From Theristus sp. LFF4_11 (lineage: Eukaryota; Nematoda; Chromadorea; Monhysterida; Xyalidae): a DNA stretch of 64,000 bases. The position numbers and the translations under genes were made by a program. The DNA lies in NCBI GenBank assembly GCA_030248135.1, contig JASANC010001532.1, forward strand, positions 100,558 to 164,557, read 5' to 3'. Below are positions 46,701 to 56,610 of the stretch, one piece after another. Position 1 is the stretch's first letter; the number at the start of each line of letters is the position of its first letter. The notes under the pieces were generated by a model that was not told where the DNA came from, ran no database searches, and was given only the letters and a program-made list of their open reading frames with translations.

Positions 46701-49538
46701 CAAAAACTTCATCGCCGAAGTTGTCGAATCTAACCAAATAAAACCTAAAATCAGTCGGTAAAACGGTCCAAAATCGACTACTAACGGTTTTACGAGGTAA
46801 TATCAAAAAAAATTGTTGAACTTTCGAAAAATTGTGCCAAAATTAAGGTTTTCAGAGCATATTAGAGGAGAAATTTTCGAATTTTTTAATCGGCATTTTT
46901 TAATCACATAAAAAATTTCGATTTTTGTTAAACAACCCTAACCTCCCCAGCTTTTGTTTCAAATCAAACCTCCAAAATATTGGATTTTCAAACATAGGGA
47001 TTCGGACAACAAACAACAGTTCATTTCAATTCAATTCAATTCAATTTCAATTCAATTTCCATTTAATTCAATTTATATTGCTAACAGCGGCGCAAATATT
47101 GGCGCAAATATCAACGATCGATTTGACGCAAGCGCAGCAGACACGACGATGACGATGGCTTATACCATTGCTGTTCCAGAGCAGGGGTGTTGGGGGGCGA
47201 TATAGATGGCTGGAGCAAATATTCTAGATAGATAGAAATTGACCTGGAAAGGTGACAAAGCATGAAAACGTTGTGGGCCGCAATCGTGCCGGGCCGCAAT
47301 CGTCCCGGGCCGCAATCGTCCCAGGCCGCAATCGTCCCAGGCCGCTATCGTCCAGGCCGCTATCGTCCAGGCCGCTATGCTTCGGCCGCAATCGTCCAGG
47401 CCGCAATCCTTCAGGCCGCTACGCTTCGGCCGCAATCGTCCAGGCCGCAATCTCTTGGGCCGCAAAAGTACATTTGCCTGACGTATGTCGACGTACGTCA
47501 AAGGCACGTCTTCATGAACGGTAATATGCAATAGCACGACACCTAACGTGCCGTGCCGTACATGCATACCTCTGTGTGAGTGAACGGTAGCACGCGAGAA
47601 CGCAAAACGTGACGACGTGACGTGTCGTATGCACATACTTCTGTATGAACGGGCCTTTAGTGTTCTTAGCTGACTGGATCACTCCACTGGTGTTTGCCTT
47701 TGAGGACTCAACTGTCAACTCAACTCAACTCAGCTGCAAGCACTCGAAAACAGTGTTACCCATAACAGATCGAAAATAATAGGCGGACAGGAGCATGCCA
47801 ACAATCAGCACGACCATGACAGCAAGTGACAGCCAGGTGAATGGCGTCGCTGACGGCTCGTGCTCTTGACTCGGCCGGCGTTCGTGCTCAGACGCTTGCT
47901 GCTCGCCGGATGCGGCCAGCTGCTTCGGTTGTGTCTCTTCAGGTGCAGTTTGTGCTGTTGTTGTTGTGCCAGCTGGCTGTGCTGCTGGTGTACCATGTGC
48001 GCTCACCACACCACCGACATCCACGTTTGCTGGTGTCACTGCACTCGATTGTTCCGTCGCTGCTTGTTCCTGTAGTGACTGTTGTTGCTCAAGCGCCGCC
48101 AAATCCGCAGCCAGTCGATCCAACTTTTGTTGGCGGCGTTCGGCTCGCGCGAGCTCGTCGCACCACCTGAAAATGGATTTAGATTTCTAAAAAAACTGTC
48201 GAAACAACTGCAAAAAACAAAACGGAACCTCTGTTTCCACAACAACGTACAGATTGAAACGGCGTCTTCCGGATGCGACTCCGCCAACAACAATACAGAA
48301 CTCAGCCATCAAGAAAATGATCAGCATTGCTGCATCGAATGACAACGTCAACGGCCGATAGAAACGCAACGAAAGTGATGAAACACTGCCGAGATCCTGT
48401 GAAAAAAAGTGAAATCGTTCCAACATTTTCCATGGTCATACAACCAAGCCCGCGAATTTCCTATGATTCAAATTGAAGCGCTGCGCTGGCAGCATGATAT
48501 TGGCAATAAAACGCAATGCCAATTGAAACGCACGTGATCAACGTGATCATGAGCAACATTCTTACCAGCAGAAGTTCCCACTGGTCGCGATACCAATAAA
48601 ACACAGGAATTGTCGTTGTTGTGTCGTTCAAGTACGGATTCCGAAAATCACCAAACTGAAAATATAAATGAATTGTGTTTCAAACAAAGATCAACCCGGA
48701 AGTTGCATGAACACAGCAGAGCTTGCCAGATAATCGTTGAAACCCCTAAAATGCTGGCCCCGATTCATCAAGAACATGATCGCAGCACCACCAGCGTCCT
48801 CCACATTTTCAACCTGCAAGTGAAATCGAGAAGTTGAATTAACAGCCACCAAATTTGAAACGGAGCGATTGTTCATCTGTGGCCAGTTTTATAAAAGTGA
48901 GGAGTTGAGGAGTGAGGAGTTGAGTGAATTGAGTAGAACACGTGTTAAAAATTTACTCCTCAAAACACTCCTCAATCCAAAACCTCTCAGAGCGCGATTC
49001 TCGTTTTTTCAGCGGTGAATTTTATGTCTCACTGTCGCTGTTTCTGCTTGTAAACCAAGTCTGAATGGAAGAAAACCAAAAGGTATCGTGTTTTTACATC
49101 AAAACCGGCGACAAAATCAAACCAAAACTCCAAAAAACATGCTATTCAGATTTTTGCAAGTCGAATTTGACTTGTAAGATTTTTTGAGTGAGGAGATGAG
49201 AAGTCTTTTATAAAACCGAACAAAAATTGAGGAGTAAATTTACTCCTCAAAACACTCCTGAACTGCTGACTTTTATAAAACTGGCCACTGACCTGATAAG
49301 GCATGTCATTTATCCATTCGGCCGGTGCGGATGCACGCGACGGACATTCGTGTGATTTATTGCTGGTCAGTCTGTAGAGCGCAGGCACCAAGTTGTTCGA
49401 TGTCAACGGTGGCCCCTTGCCACACACTTCGTACTTGCCATCCGATGCACGCCAAAACTGGATACGCAGTGTCGGCTGCAATGAACACCAGCAGATGACG
49501 ACAATGAAAAATTCACAAACACAGTGCTTTGACTGCAC
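43707..49538 (-). CDS. SPPL2: Signal peptide peptidase-like 2 (SPPL2) intramembrane aspartyl protease
   Basis: This GxGD-type intramembrane protease cleaves type II membrane stubs in endolysosomal or surface membranes. Minus-strand exons: 49538-49293, 48816 to about 48715, 48655-48566, 48396-48251, 48168-47760, 45529-45249, 45202-45121, 44919-44845, 44728-44624, 44550-44433, 44355-44275, 43897-43707. In order it has a signal peptide (MQSKHCVCEFFIVVICWC), a PA-type luminal region, TM1 (DAAMLIIFLMAEFCIVVGG), a Gln/Thr/Ala-rich hydrophilic loop, and further TMs. The catalytic motifs are IYD (LIYDLFMVF), GMGD (ILGMGDVILPG) and PAL (QPALIYLVPF). MVEVATG and KVPRL are SPPL2 signatures between the two aspartates. 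Members more often have GLGD or GFGD; here it is GMGD. The last exon may have a further splice option. One intron hosts the 2.1-kb palindrome and another a CWG-TSD MITE. Confidence 0.94.
45581..47658. mobile_element. Palindromic element with GGCCGCAATCGTCC tandem arms, in SPPL2 intron
   Basis: The terminal regions GGGGCCGTTCATAC and GTATGAACGGGCC are inverted copies. Inside each lies an array of about 14-15 bp units, ATTGCGGCC(T)GGGACG on the left (45630-45900) and GGCCGCAATCGTCC on the right (47275-47465). A diverged hAT-N1 copy lies at 46269-46940. Flanks show at most a short TTA(G) duplication. No coding frame is credible; the open frames follow the repeat period. Confidence 0.82.
46269..46940. 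mobile_element. hAT-N1 MITE, diverged copy
   Basis: This 672-bp copy has TAGGGTTGTTGAAA and AACAACCCTA ends and recognisable hAT-N1 internal blocks with many substitutions. Flanks (ACCCCACC / ACCTCCCC) are a decayed duplication. It is older than the 14-25 kb copies and is nested in the SPPL2-intron palindrome. Confidence 0.8.
48880..49287. mobile_element. MITE with TGGCCAGTTTTATAAAAGTG ends and CTG target duplication
   Basis: This 408-bp element has the left end TGGCCAGTTTTATAAAAGTG mirrored at the right end. CTG lies on both sides (48877-48879 and 49288-49290). It fills most of an SPPL2 intron and ends 5 bp from the coding side of the splice donor. A truncated relative lies at 50002-50027 and a second family member at 56910-57201. 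Confidence 0.82.
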
Positions 49539-49746
49539 TGCGCCGCACTTTGACCAACATTCTTGCGAAAACGGATGCGAAGAAAAAAGTGGAACACCGT
49601 TTGATTACGCAACTTGAGTTTAAGTAATATTGTCTGCAAGCAAAAATCTGTCAATCAAAATGGCATCGACAGTCGCACAGTCCACTCCGAGCAAGCAAGC
49701 ACTAAGCAGGATCTGATAAATTTTGAACGACTGTGGGACGTGGGCG

Positions 49747-49982
49747 GGATTGGTATTCATATATAAAAATTTTGAAAAAATGATTTTTGATTTTCGACCA
49801 GATGATGCTTGCAATAAAGTCGTTGTAGGTTCCTAATCCTAAATCTAATCCTAATCCTAAGTCAAGCCTTTTTTATAAGGTGAAAAATGATCAAATTGGT
49901 TTTTGCATTTTTTTCTTTCCTGTGTTAAAGAGGAAGAGGACCACCTCCACCGTACATGTACTTTTAAATATGAAGCCGTACG
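49747..49982. mobile_element. TTAGGA-bearing MITE with TSD CGTGGGCG
   Basis: This 236-bp copy is flanked by perfect CGTGGGCG at 49739-49746 and 49983-49990. It contains the CCTAATCCTAAATCTAATCC tract and the TTTTTGCATTTTTTTCTTTCC block shared with 13640-13850 and 22760-22850. The 8-bp TSD points to a hAT-type mobiliser. Confidence 0.82.
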
Positions 49983-50027
49983 CGTGGGCGGTGGGTGGGC
50001 TGTGGCCAGTTTTATAAAAGTGTGGAG

Positions 50028-50620
50028 TAGGGTTGTTAAAAAACAGAAACCGTCATTTTGAAGGACCACATTTGATGTGCAAGGCCTCCCGAATGAGTCC
50101 TGTATGGCTGAACTTTTCAGATTCTGTTTTGTTGACCTCATCTGCCTTTTTTCCAAACCGACATCATGCATCTTCTTGCGTTTTGTTTGACCCTCAAAAC
50201 GCCACTGATTATCCACCAGCTCAAGTGAAAGAAAACTTACCAGCTTGAAATTCTATCAATTATGATGACGACGCCACGACACTCCACGAAACAGCAACCA
50301 ACTAAAGTTGCACTTTCAGACGGTGCAGCTCGGAGTGCTCGAACGCTCAGAATTCACAATGTGACTGAGACGAACTGTCATCTTGGCTGCATCGAGAACA
50401 TTAAGCCAACCTTTGCGACGATCAAAAACTTCACTCCAAAAGTTGTTCAAGCCTAAAATCCAATCCAGCAGTGAAACGATCCAATCCAAACCAAAATCTA
50501 CTGCTGACGGTTTTATATGGTAATGTAAAAGAAATTTTTTGTTGAATTTTTGAAAAAATTGTGCCAAAAATGAGGGTGTCAGAGCATATTTATGAGAGGA
50601 AATTTTTTCGAATTATTTGG
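50028..50620. mobile_element. hAT-N1 MITE, old truncated copy
   Basis: It begins TAGGGTTGTTAAAA and retains the CACATTTGATGTGCAAG, CGACGCCACGACACTC-type and TTTTATATGGTAATG blocks of the family with heavy divergence. The right terminus has been lost. Confidence 0.7.
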
Positions 50621-51817
50621 CTTACTTACGTAGGAGCATAATTTTCATGATTTTTTTTCAAATTTTAAGAGCTAAAACAGCCGAATTTAGTTCTAAAAGT
50701 GCGATACATGCAAACTTGATCATGGTGAAAATGCAATCATGAAAATTATCCTCGTTCGACGTCAATGGACTGGAGGGTTCGAAAAAAGTGAAGATCCCGG
50801 TTTATTTTTAAATTAACACCGTTTGCAAATAAGAGTGGGGGGGGGGCTAGGAACATTCCGTGATACATGGAAAAGTTTTTCAACCAAGGGTGCAGGGACA
50901 TTCTACTAATCAAGGCGCTTCAGGTTTAGTACCCCCTGAGTACCCCCTGATTATGCCTATAAAGGGGTTGGCCTACATACATAGCCTACATACACACTCG
51001 TTTTTAGGGTGCGGAAGTTAAAAAACCCTCGATTTTTTGCGATTTTTCGCAAAGTGCACCTTTTTAGCCCTACCGTCCGTATCTCGTTGTTGCACAGTTT
51101 CTGGAACCTCACACAATATTCACGTGAAAGATCTTGCGGAGTTCTTTAAGGCCCTGTATGAATGAGCCCTTGCAAGGGAGTCCCTGAGGCGCCACGACGC
51201 TAGTTAAAATTACTTTTTTTGAAAAATTACGTCATTTTTTAAAACATTTTTTGAGCTCATAAACACAAATTTTTGATTTTCATTTTTGGTTCTACAGGGG
51301 GTTTTCGGAGTCGCTGAATTCGAATCTGACCTTAGATTTTTGCCCTGGGCATTTTTTGCCCAAAAATTGAGCAAAAACATTTTATGCGTGAAGCGTAAAA
51401 ACAAGGTAATTTACTGCCTTTTAGTCCATTAACGAGATCATATCATGAAACCAATTGCAAAAGCTTCTATCGGTATCTGGACTTTGCTCGTCGATCTTTG
51501 ACCTGAAAGTAGAAATTATCAAAAAAATTCTGCCAAAAACGAAGTTTACACGAAACTCTGGGCAAAACAGCATAATGACACTTTCTACAAAAAAAAGTGT
51601 ATGGAAAGTGTCTCAAACACATTTTCAAATGAAAGTACAATTTTTATGGCCAAAATTCGTTTTTTTAAGTTACTGAAAAAATTAATTAAAAAAATCCCGA
51701 TTCAAAAAGACTGAAAAAAATTTCGATCGAACCCGAATACCACCACCACCTCTTTATTGTGACTTGAATGTTGAATCTTGATGTTTTTTTGTTCATCTTG
51801 AAAGGAAGGAAAAGAAA

Positions 51818-54663
51818 ATGTCTCAACAATTCCGTGATTTGGCGGAGCTTTGGATGAAAGACAAACTTGGCACGTGCGTCAGCGCCGTTGGTGGTAATCT
51901 TTTGAGCAATGGTGCTGCCTCATTGTCGCTGTTGTGCTTTCGCTTGAAACTGCCCATCAATTTGGTTCGTTGTTTTCTTGGCTTTAGTTAACTGAGCTCG
52001 TAATTGCTTGTCTCGTCAAACAGTAAGCCAAGGTTTGCGCAAAGCTTTCAGGTTCGTCGAGCGTTGTGCGTGCTGTTGCATTTTGGTCTGGTGGAAGCCC
52101 GACTGGAAGAGCGTAATCGTGTGTCGTACGTGTTCGTGCAACGTCGATTCGTGCATTTGTTGCGTGTTGCGCGTTATGTGCTCGCTGCGAAAACGCTGTA
52201 CGCTCAGGCTGGCGAGGCGATTGCACTCGAGCTCGCTGTGAACGCTCGGTTGACTCTGCAACAGATACTGCACAGAAGCAAGCAACGTTCGTTGCGTCAT
52301 AGAACAGCGTTACTTTGAATGGAGTTCGAAAAGCTGTCGTTTCCTTGTGAACACTAAAAACACACTGCCCTTCCAAGCTGCCATGCTCACTTCAGTCGGG
52401 CTGCACTCGAAATTTCTGCAAGTGTTCAAAGAAATGGTTCGCGCACAGTTCATCATGCGATCGCCAACGGTGATTGCCACTGACGGATTTCCGGTCGCCG
52501 ATGAAAGTCAAGCACCATTGGCGTTTGTGTTGCCGGACGATTTTGGTATTTGGTTGAACCGTTGTGCTGTTTGTAGTTTGTCTTTGAAAAATTAGTTTTC
52601 AACATACGCCAGTTGATGTTAGCTTTCATGCAGAACAAGCATCGGCAGAAACGGTAGAGGCATCGAGTTCAAACCGAAAGCGGAAGGCGCCAACAGAAGC
52701 AGCATCGCCAACGGACATGCTCTGGCAGCTGAACGTTGACCAATTCGAGTGCTATCTGCGTGATCACCTAATTCTGACTTCGATTGCTTCGTTTGCTGAC
52801 GCGGTCTGTTGTTGTTCTGCAGAAAGCGCCAAATCAACCAAGTTGTAAGATGGTTCTCTGCATTTCGGCCTGGCCAAAAACTGCACTGTTACACAAGTCG
52901 AGCAGCTTTTGAAAATATGCAATAGAAGTTGAATTTTCTCTTGAAGACCACAGTTGAAGTGGCGACGTTCATGCTGAAAATGAGCGCACTGAAATCAACA
53001 CAACGTGCGTCAGTTAGTGCGAGCATGGCAGCGAGTGATGTGAGTGAAACTGTAATTTTGGAAAAAAGTAAAGAAATTAAAATTGACTACTGGTGCAACG
53101 CCAGTGCTCGAAACCGATTTTGTTTTTTGTTAGATTTACCGCCTGGCTGAATCATCGAACTCTGGTGGTGCACTATCCAGATCAGTCATTGAAAATCGAC
53201 TCAAGTTTATGGCTGATCAGCAGGTCGGAAATTATGCTTTTTATATTCGTTTCACTTTTTCGAATTTGTGATGACTTTTCAGAACATGATCGTGTGCAAG
53301 TCGGGAGATAGTGGCGGTGGTATATTCAGTGTGGGTTGGTGAACATGAGTGCTTCAGCTTCAAACATCCTTCCACTTGTTCCCTTTTCAATGACAGTCAG
53401 ACAGCGTTGTTTGTTTGCAGACTTTGGACGTGCCGTTCAGCTGCTGTGTCGTCGCTCCTTGGAGACGATCGTGAAAGAGAAGTTCGACAAGAAAGGCCTT
53501 CGCATTTTTCGACTGTTGCTCGACAAGGGATTTCTGGAGCAGAATGACATTGACAAACTCGCCATGGTTGACCACAAGGAGTCACGCCATTTGGTTCATC
53601 AGATGCTCAATCAACACTACGTCAACGTGAAGGTGACTGCGCGAATGAGTGGAAAACCGTGCAGGGGTCGAACCCTTGACCTTTGGGTTTGGACCAGTAC
53701 TTCAACGGAGTCCCGATACAAAGACTGAAGGATGATATGTTTGTTAGGAAATGTCGAAGACCAGCGACTACGTGCCAGCACGGACGCACTATTTGTTCTA
53801 CGTCGACCTGCTGCGGCAAGCACGACTCCAGCAAGAGCTCTGTTTCCGGACGTTGCGCAATCTGCAGGCACGCAGGCAACACGACCGTGAACGATGTCGG
53901 TCGGTCATGTCGATGTTTATTGTTCAATGTTTTGTCCGTTTGTTTCTCACGTTGCTCCGCAAACTACATTTATCACACGACGCACATGAAAGATGCTGGT
54001 TGGTTTGATCCTTTGTTGCCAATAATGGTTTATATTGGTACTGACCCTGACGACAATACAAACAAAGATACGTGCTGCACAACTAGGCCAGAACAGAGGC
54101 CGATTTCACATTTGTTGGTGGCAGACCGTTCTGGGGAGACCCTCTGAGACCAGGAAGAGAGGAACTCTGGAGTTTTTTTTGCAAAAGAGACGATCTGAAT
54201 CATTTAAGACTTTCGAAAGAGGTTTATAATTTGAGTTTCCAGAGTTGTGCGTTTGCGCAGAATTCTGTGCAAGTCAACCGAGTCTCAGCAGCCTGTTTCA
54301 TCAGGTTTCATTCCAAGTGAAATCGTGCCTGTTGCACGACTGGCACGGAACGTTCTGCCATAATTTGCACAACAACAGCAAACACAACACAGGAGTCTGG
54401 TGGAGCGTCACGAGAAGATGCTGACGATCGTGGCGAACATCAGGTCGGACACGGCCATCGACGACGACACGAAGCAGCGTCAGATGAACGAGGTCGACGA
54501 GCAATACATGACGCCGGCCGAGAAGCAAACGCTGCATCAGTACGAGGCCAGCAAAACGAAGCTGTACTGTGCCGAGGCCGCTGTGCAAGAGACGTTGTTC
54601 ATTTGGAGCACTTATATTGACATGACGCAACCGCAACACGAGAAACCAGCGAACGCTAGCTAG
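51818..54663 (+). CDS. POLR3C: DNA-directed RNA polymerase III subunit RPC3 (C82/RPC62)
   Basis: This subunit of the Pol III-specific RPC3-RPC6-RPC7 initiation subcomplex is built of winged-helix domains. Exons: 51818-51964, 52052 to about 52285, about 52400-52545, 52634-52803, 52947-53039, 53134-53223, 53283-53328, 53421-53632, 53748-53899, 54393-54663. Signatures match the human protein block by block: VRRALCVLLHFGLVE, AAKTLYAQAGEAI, VEVATFMLKM, CKSGDSGGGIF, LRIFRLLLDKGFLEQND, VPARTHYLFYVDLLRQ and MTPAEKQTLHQYE. The start MSQQFRDLAELWMKDKLG fits the family start. The acceptor at 52946 (TTGAAG) keeps frame and alignment best. The borders around 52285-52400 are the least certain. The stop codon lies inside a palindrome shared with the opposite gene. 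Confidence 0.94.
53650..53712 (-). other. tRNA-like fragment in POLR3C intron
   Basis: On the minus strand AAGGGTTCGACCCCT forms a good T-arm with a B-box-like core, preceded by CCAAACCCAAAGG, which could be an anticodon arm. The acceptor stem and D-arm are not convincing. It is probably a SINE head remnant or tRNA pseudogene. Confidence 0.35.
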
Positions 54664-54664
54664 C
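54655..54664. other. Palindrome GCTAGCTAGC holding both stop codons
   Basis: The plus strand reads GCT AGC TAG in the POLR3C frame, with stop at 54661-54663. The minus strand reads GCT AGC TAG in the NMRK-MOCS2B frame, with stop at 54658-54656. The two convergent proteins therefore both end in Asn-Ala-Ser-stop, and their coding regions overlap by 8 bp. Confidence 0.92.
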
Positions 54665-56094
54665 ATTGTCGTGCTTGTTGTTATTGCAATTGTTGTTCAT
54701 CCACTGCGATTCCTTGTTCTGTTTCCATGTGCCTTTTTGTTCGTCGTCCGAGTATAGTTCCTGCGATAAAGATAGGAGATTTCATAAAAGAAGACAGCTG
54801 ACAGTTGGTATTGAACAACGCACAATACTGACCTTTTTCCAGATGGGCACCGTTCGTTTCAGCTGTTCGATGATGTGCTGACTGGCTTGTTGTGCAGCAG
54901 CACGGTGGGCGCAGCTGACTGCGATCACAACCGATGACTCGCACACCGGCACACTGCTGCAGTGACAAAACAATGAAACAACGTTTTGTGCTCAGGATAA
55001 CTGAAGAAACGACCCAACACCGACCCCAGCCTGTGCACAATGGCAATTCGATTCACGTCTGGCCAGTTGACGCGTGTCTCATTGCACACTTTCTGCATCT
55101 CCTGTTTCGCCATTGCGTGGTACGCTTCATATTCGAGACGGGTCACGTGACGCCCGTCGAAATTGTCGCGCGTCGTGCCTGCAAATTCGAATCGAGAACG
55201 CTGATTGGTCGCATCATGAGAGTCGACAGCGGGTGATTCCGAGCTACACCATGGGGTAACGGTGGGATGTGCTGGTGTCTAATAAGCCTGTGTCCAAGGC
55301 ACCGAGGTACTGTTTTCTGTGTGTGTCCACAGGATTGCAGCTAATTTGGATGAATGCAAACGCACCAATGAACACGGAAATTGCTCCATTCGCCGGTGCA
55401 GTGACATAGCCAATGGCCAATTGCACGTCAATCGGTTCATACTGCAAATGCAACCAGTCACTGATGAACACCCGTTGCAACACATCAATCAGTAGCTTCT
55501 GCGTTGTGCTCTCCGTCGGCTCACATCCATCAATGAAGTTGATCGTTTTCTCGTGCTGTTGCGCCCTCTGCAGATGCCATTCATAAGCGGGCCAAACGTA
55601 TCGCTCAAAGTATCCGTGCACGTCCGGCGGTTCGTAGACCCTGGTCAATCGGCGTTTTCGACACTCTTCAAACGGCAGTGTCATGAAGTAACGCACGTGA
55701 AACGCGGCGTCAAGTGATGCGTCCAGAAATATCTGATTCCCCTCAACAAGGCACACTTTGCTCGACTTTGCTCGTTCGTGTTCGTGCAGCTTGCGCAACA
55801 TCGACGGCCACAGAACCGATTCTGGGTGATCGTAGCGGCGAACCTGGACCGGATTCACGTTAAGAGTCGGTTTTTAGAAACGCAAAACCCGTTTTTTGTT
55901 ACCATTTCATTGTTGAACTCGACCACAGGTGCGATGTCGAACACTGGCTTGTAGAAGTCATCTTGATTCAGGCAACAGTTGCTGACGCACAGCCGAGTGA
56001 GCATACGACTGAGCGCCGTGGTGACCGTGGTCTTGCCACTGCACGTGCAACCGCCGATCCCAACGACAAGCATGCTCTCACTGAGTTCTTCCAT
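54656..56094 (-). CDS. Fusion of nicotinamide riboside kinase and molybdopterin synthase large subunit
   Basis: Minus-strand exons: 56094-55903, 55843-55366, 55178-55025, 54956-54833 and 54760-54656, all joining in phase. The N-terminal half is NMRK (NAD+ salvage; phosphorylates nicotinamide riboside). It has the P-loop GCTCSGKTT, the catalytic QDDFYKP, and [19 protein letters not shown] with GYFERYVWP. Exon 2 then runs without stop or Met from the kinase end ([20 protein letters not shown]) into the MoaE/MOCS2B start ([15 protein letters not shown]). MoaE continues in exons 3-5: [80 protein letters not shown]2B acts in molybdenum cofactor synthesis, converting precursor Z to molybdopterin with MOCS2A. 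The single coding exon across the junction argues for one bifunctional protein. Confidence 0.9.
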
Positions 56095-56610
56095 GGGTTC
56101 AAGTTCAACTCAACGTTTCAATTCAACTCATTCCATGATTCATCGCGTGTTGGTGTTGGATCCACAGCAAATATTGGTGTTGGAATTTTGAACCAAAACG
56201 CACGATCCAGCCAGACAGCCAAAATTAATGAAATAGTTTGCACTGGATTTTATTCAAAAGCACACTGATTGATAAAAACCCAACACACTGCTTGGCTGGA
56301 GAAACAACAAACGACCACAACCGATAAGGAATGCGATACAAGTATTTGTTTTGAATCTGCTGATAAAATATCAATAAAACACAGCTGTGAAATGATGTTT
56401 CACTGCCAGCACACCATGCAACAGGAACGAAATAAATTTGAGGACAAAACTGACAGGAGCAAAACGTACGACAGCACTGGTTGGCAACTTGGCAAAGTAA
56501 ACAAAGTAGTAAACAAACAAACAAAGAGACAGCAGAAACAATATCATTGCAGTCGCACGTAAACAGTATTATGCTGATAACAAGTTTCCACAAGCTACAA
56601 TACAATACAT

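Larger units (their letters stand above)
49539..51817. other. Intergenic region between SPPL2 and POLR3C
   Basis: The divergent genes SPPL2 and POLR3C both have their 5' ends facing this stretch. It holds the TTAGGA-bearing MITE (49747-49982), a truncated TGGCCAG-type end (50002-50027), a diverged hAT-N1 copy from 50028 to about 50620, and a G-run (50836-50845). It also contains CCCCCTGAGTACCCCCTGA direct repeats (50930-50955). No exon is recognised. Confidence 0.5.

Noticed and set aside
52804..52844. A 19-nt intron and 22-nt microexon in POLR3C
   Set aside because: Using the acceptor at 52946 instead gives an in-frame join that aligns with the human protein without gaps and needs no ultra-short intron.
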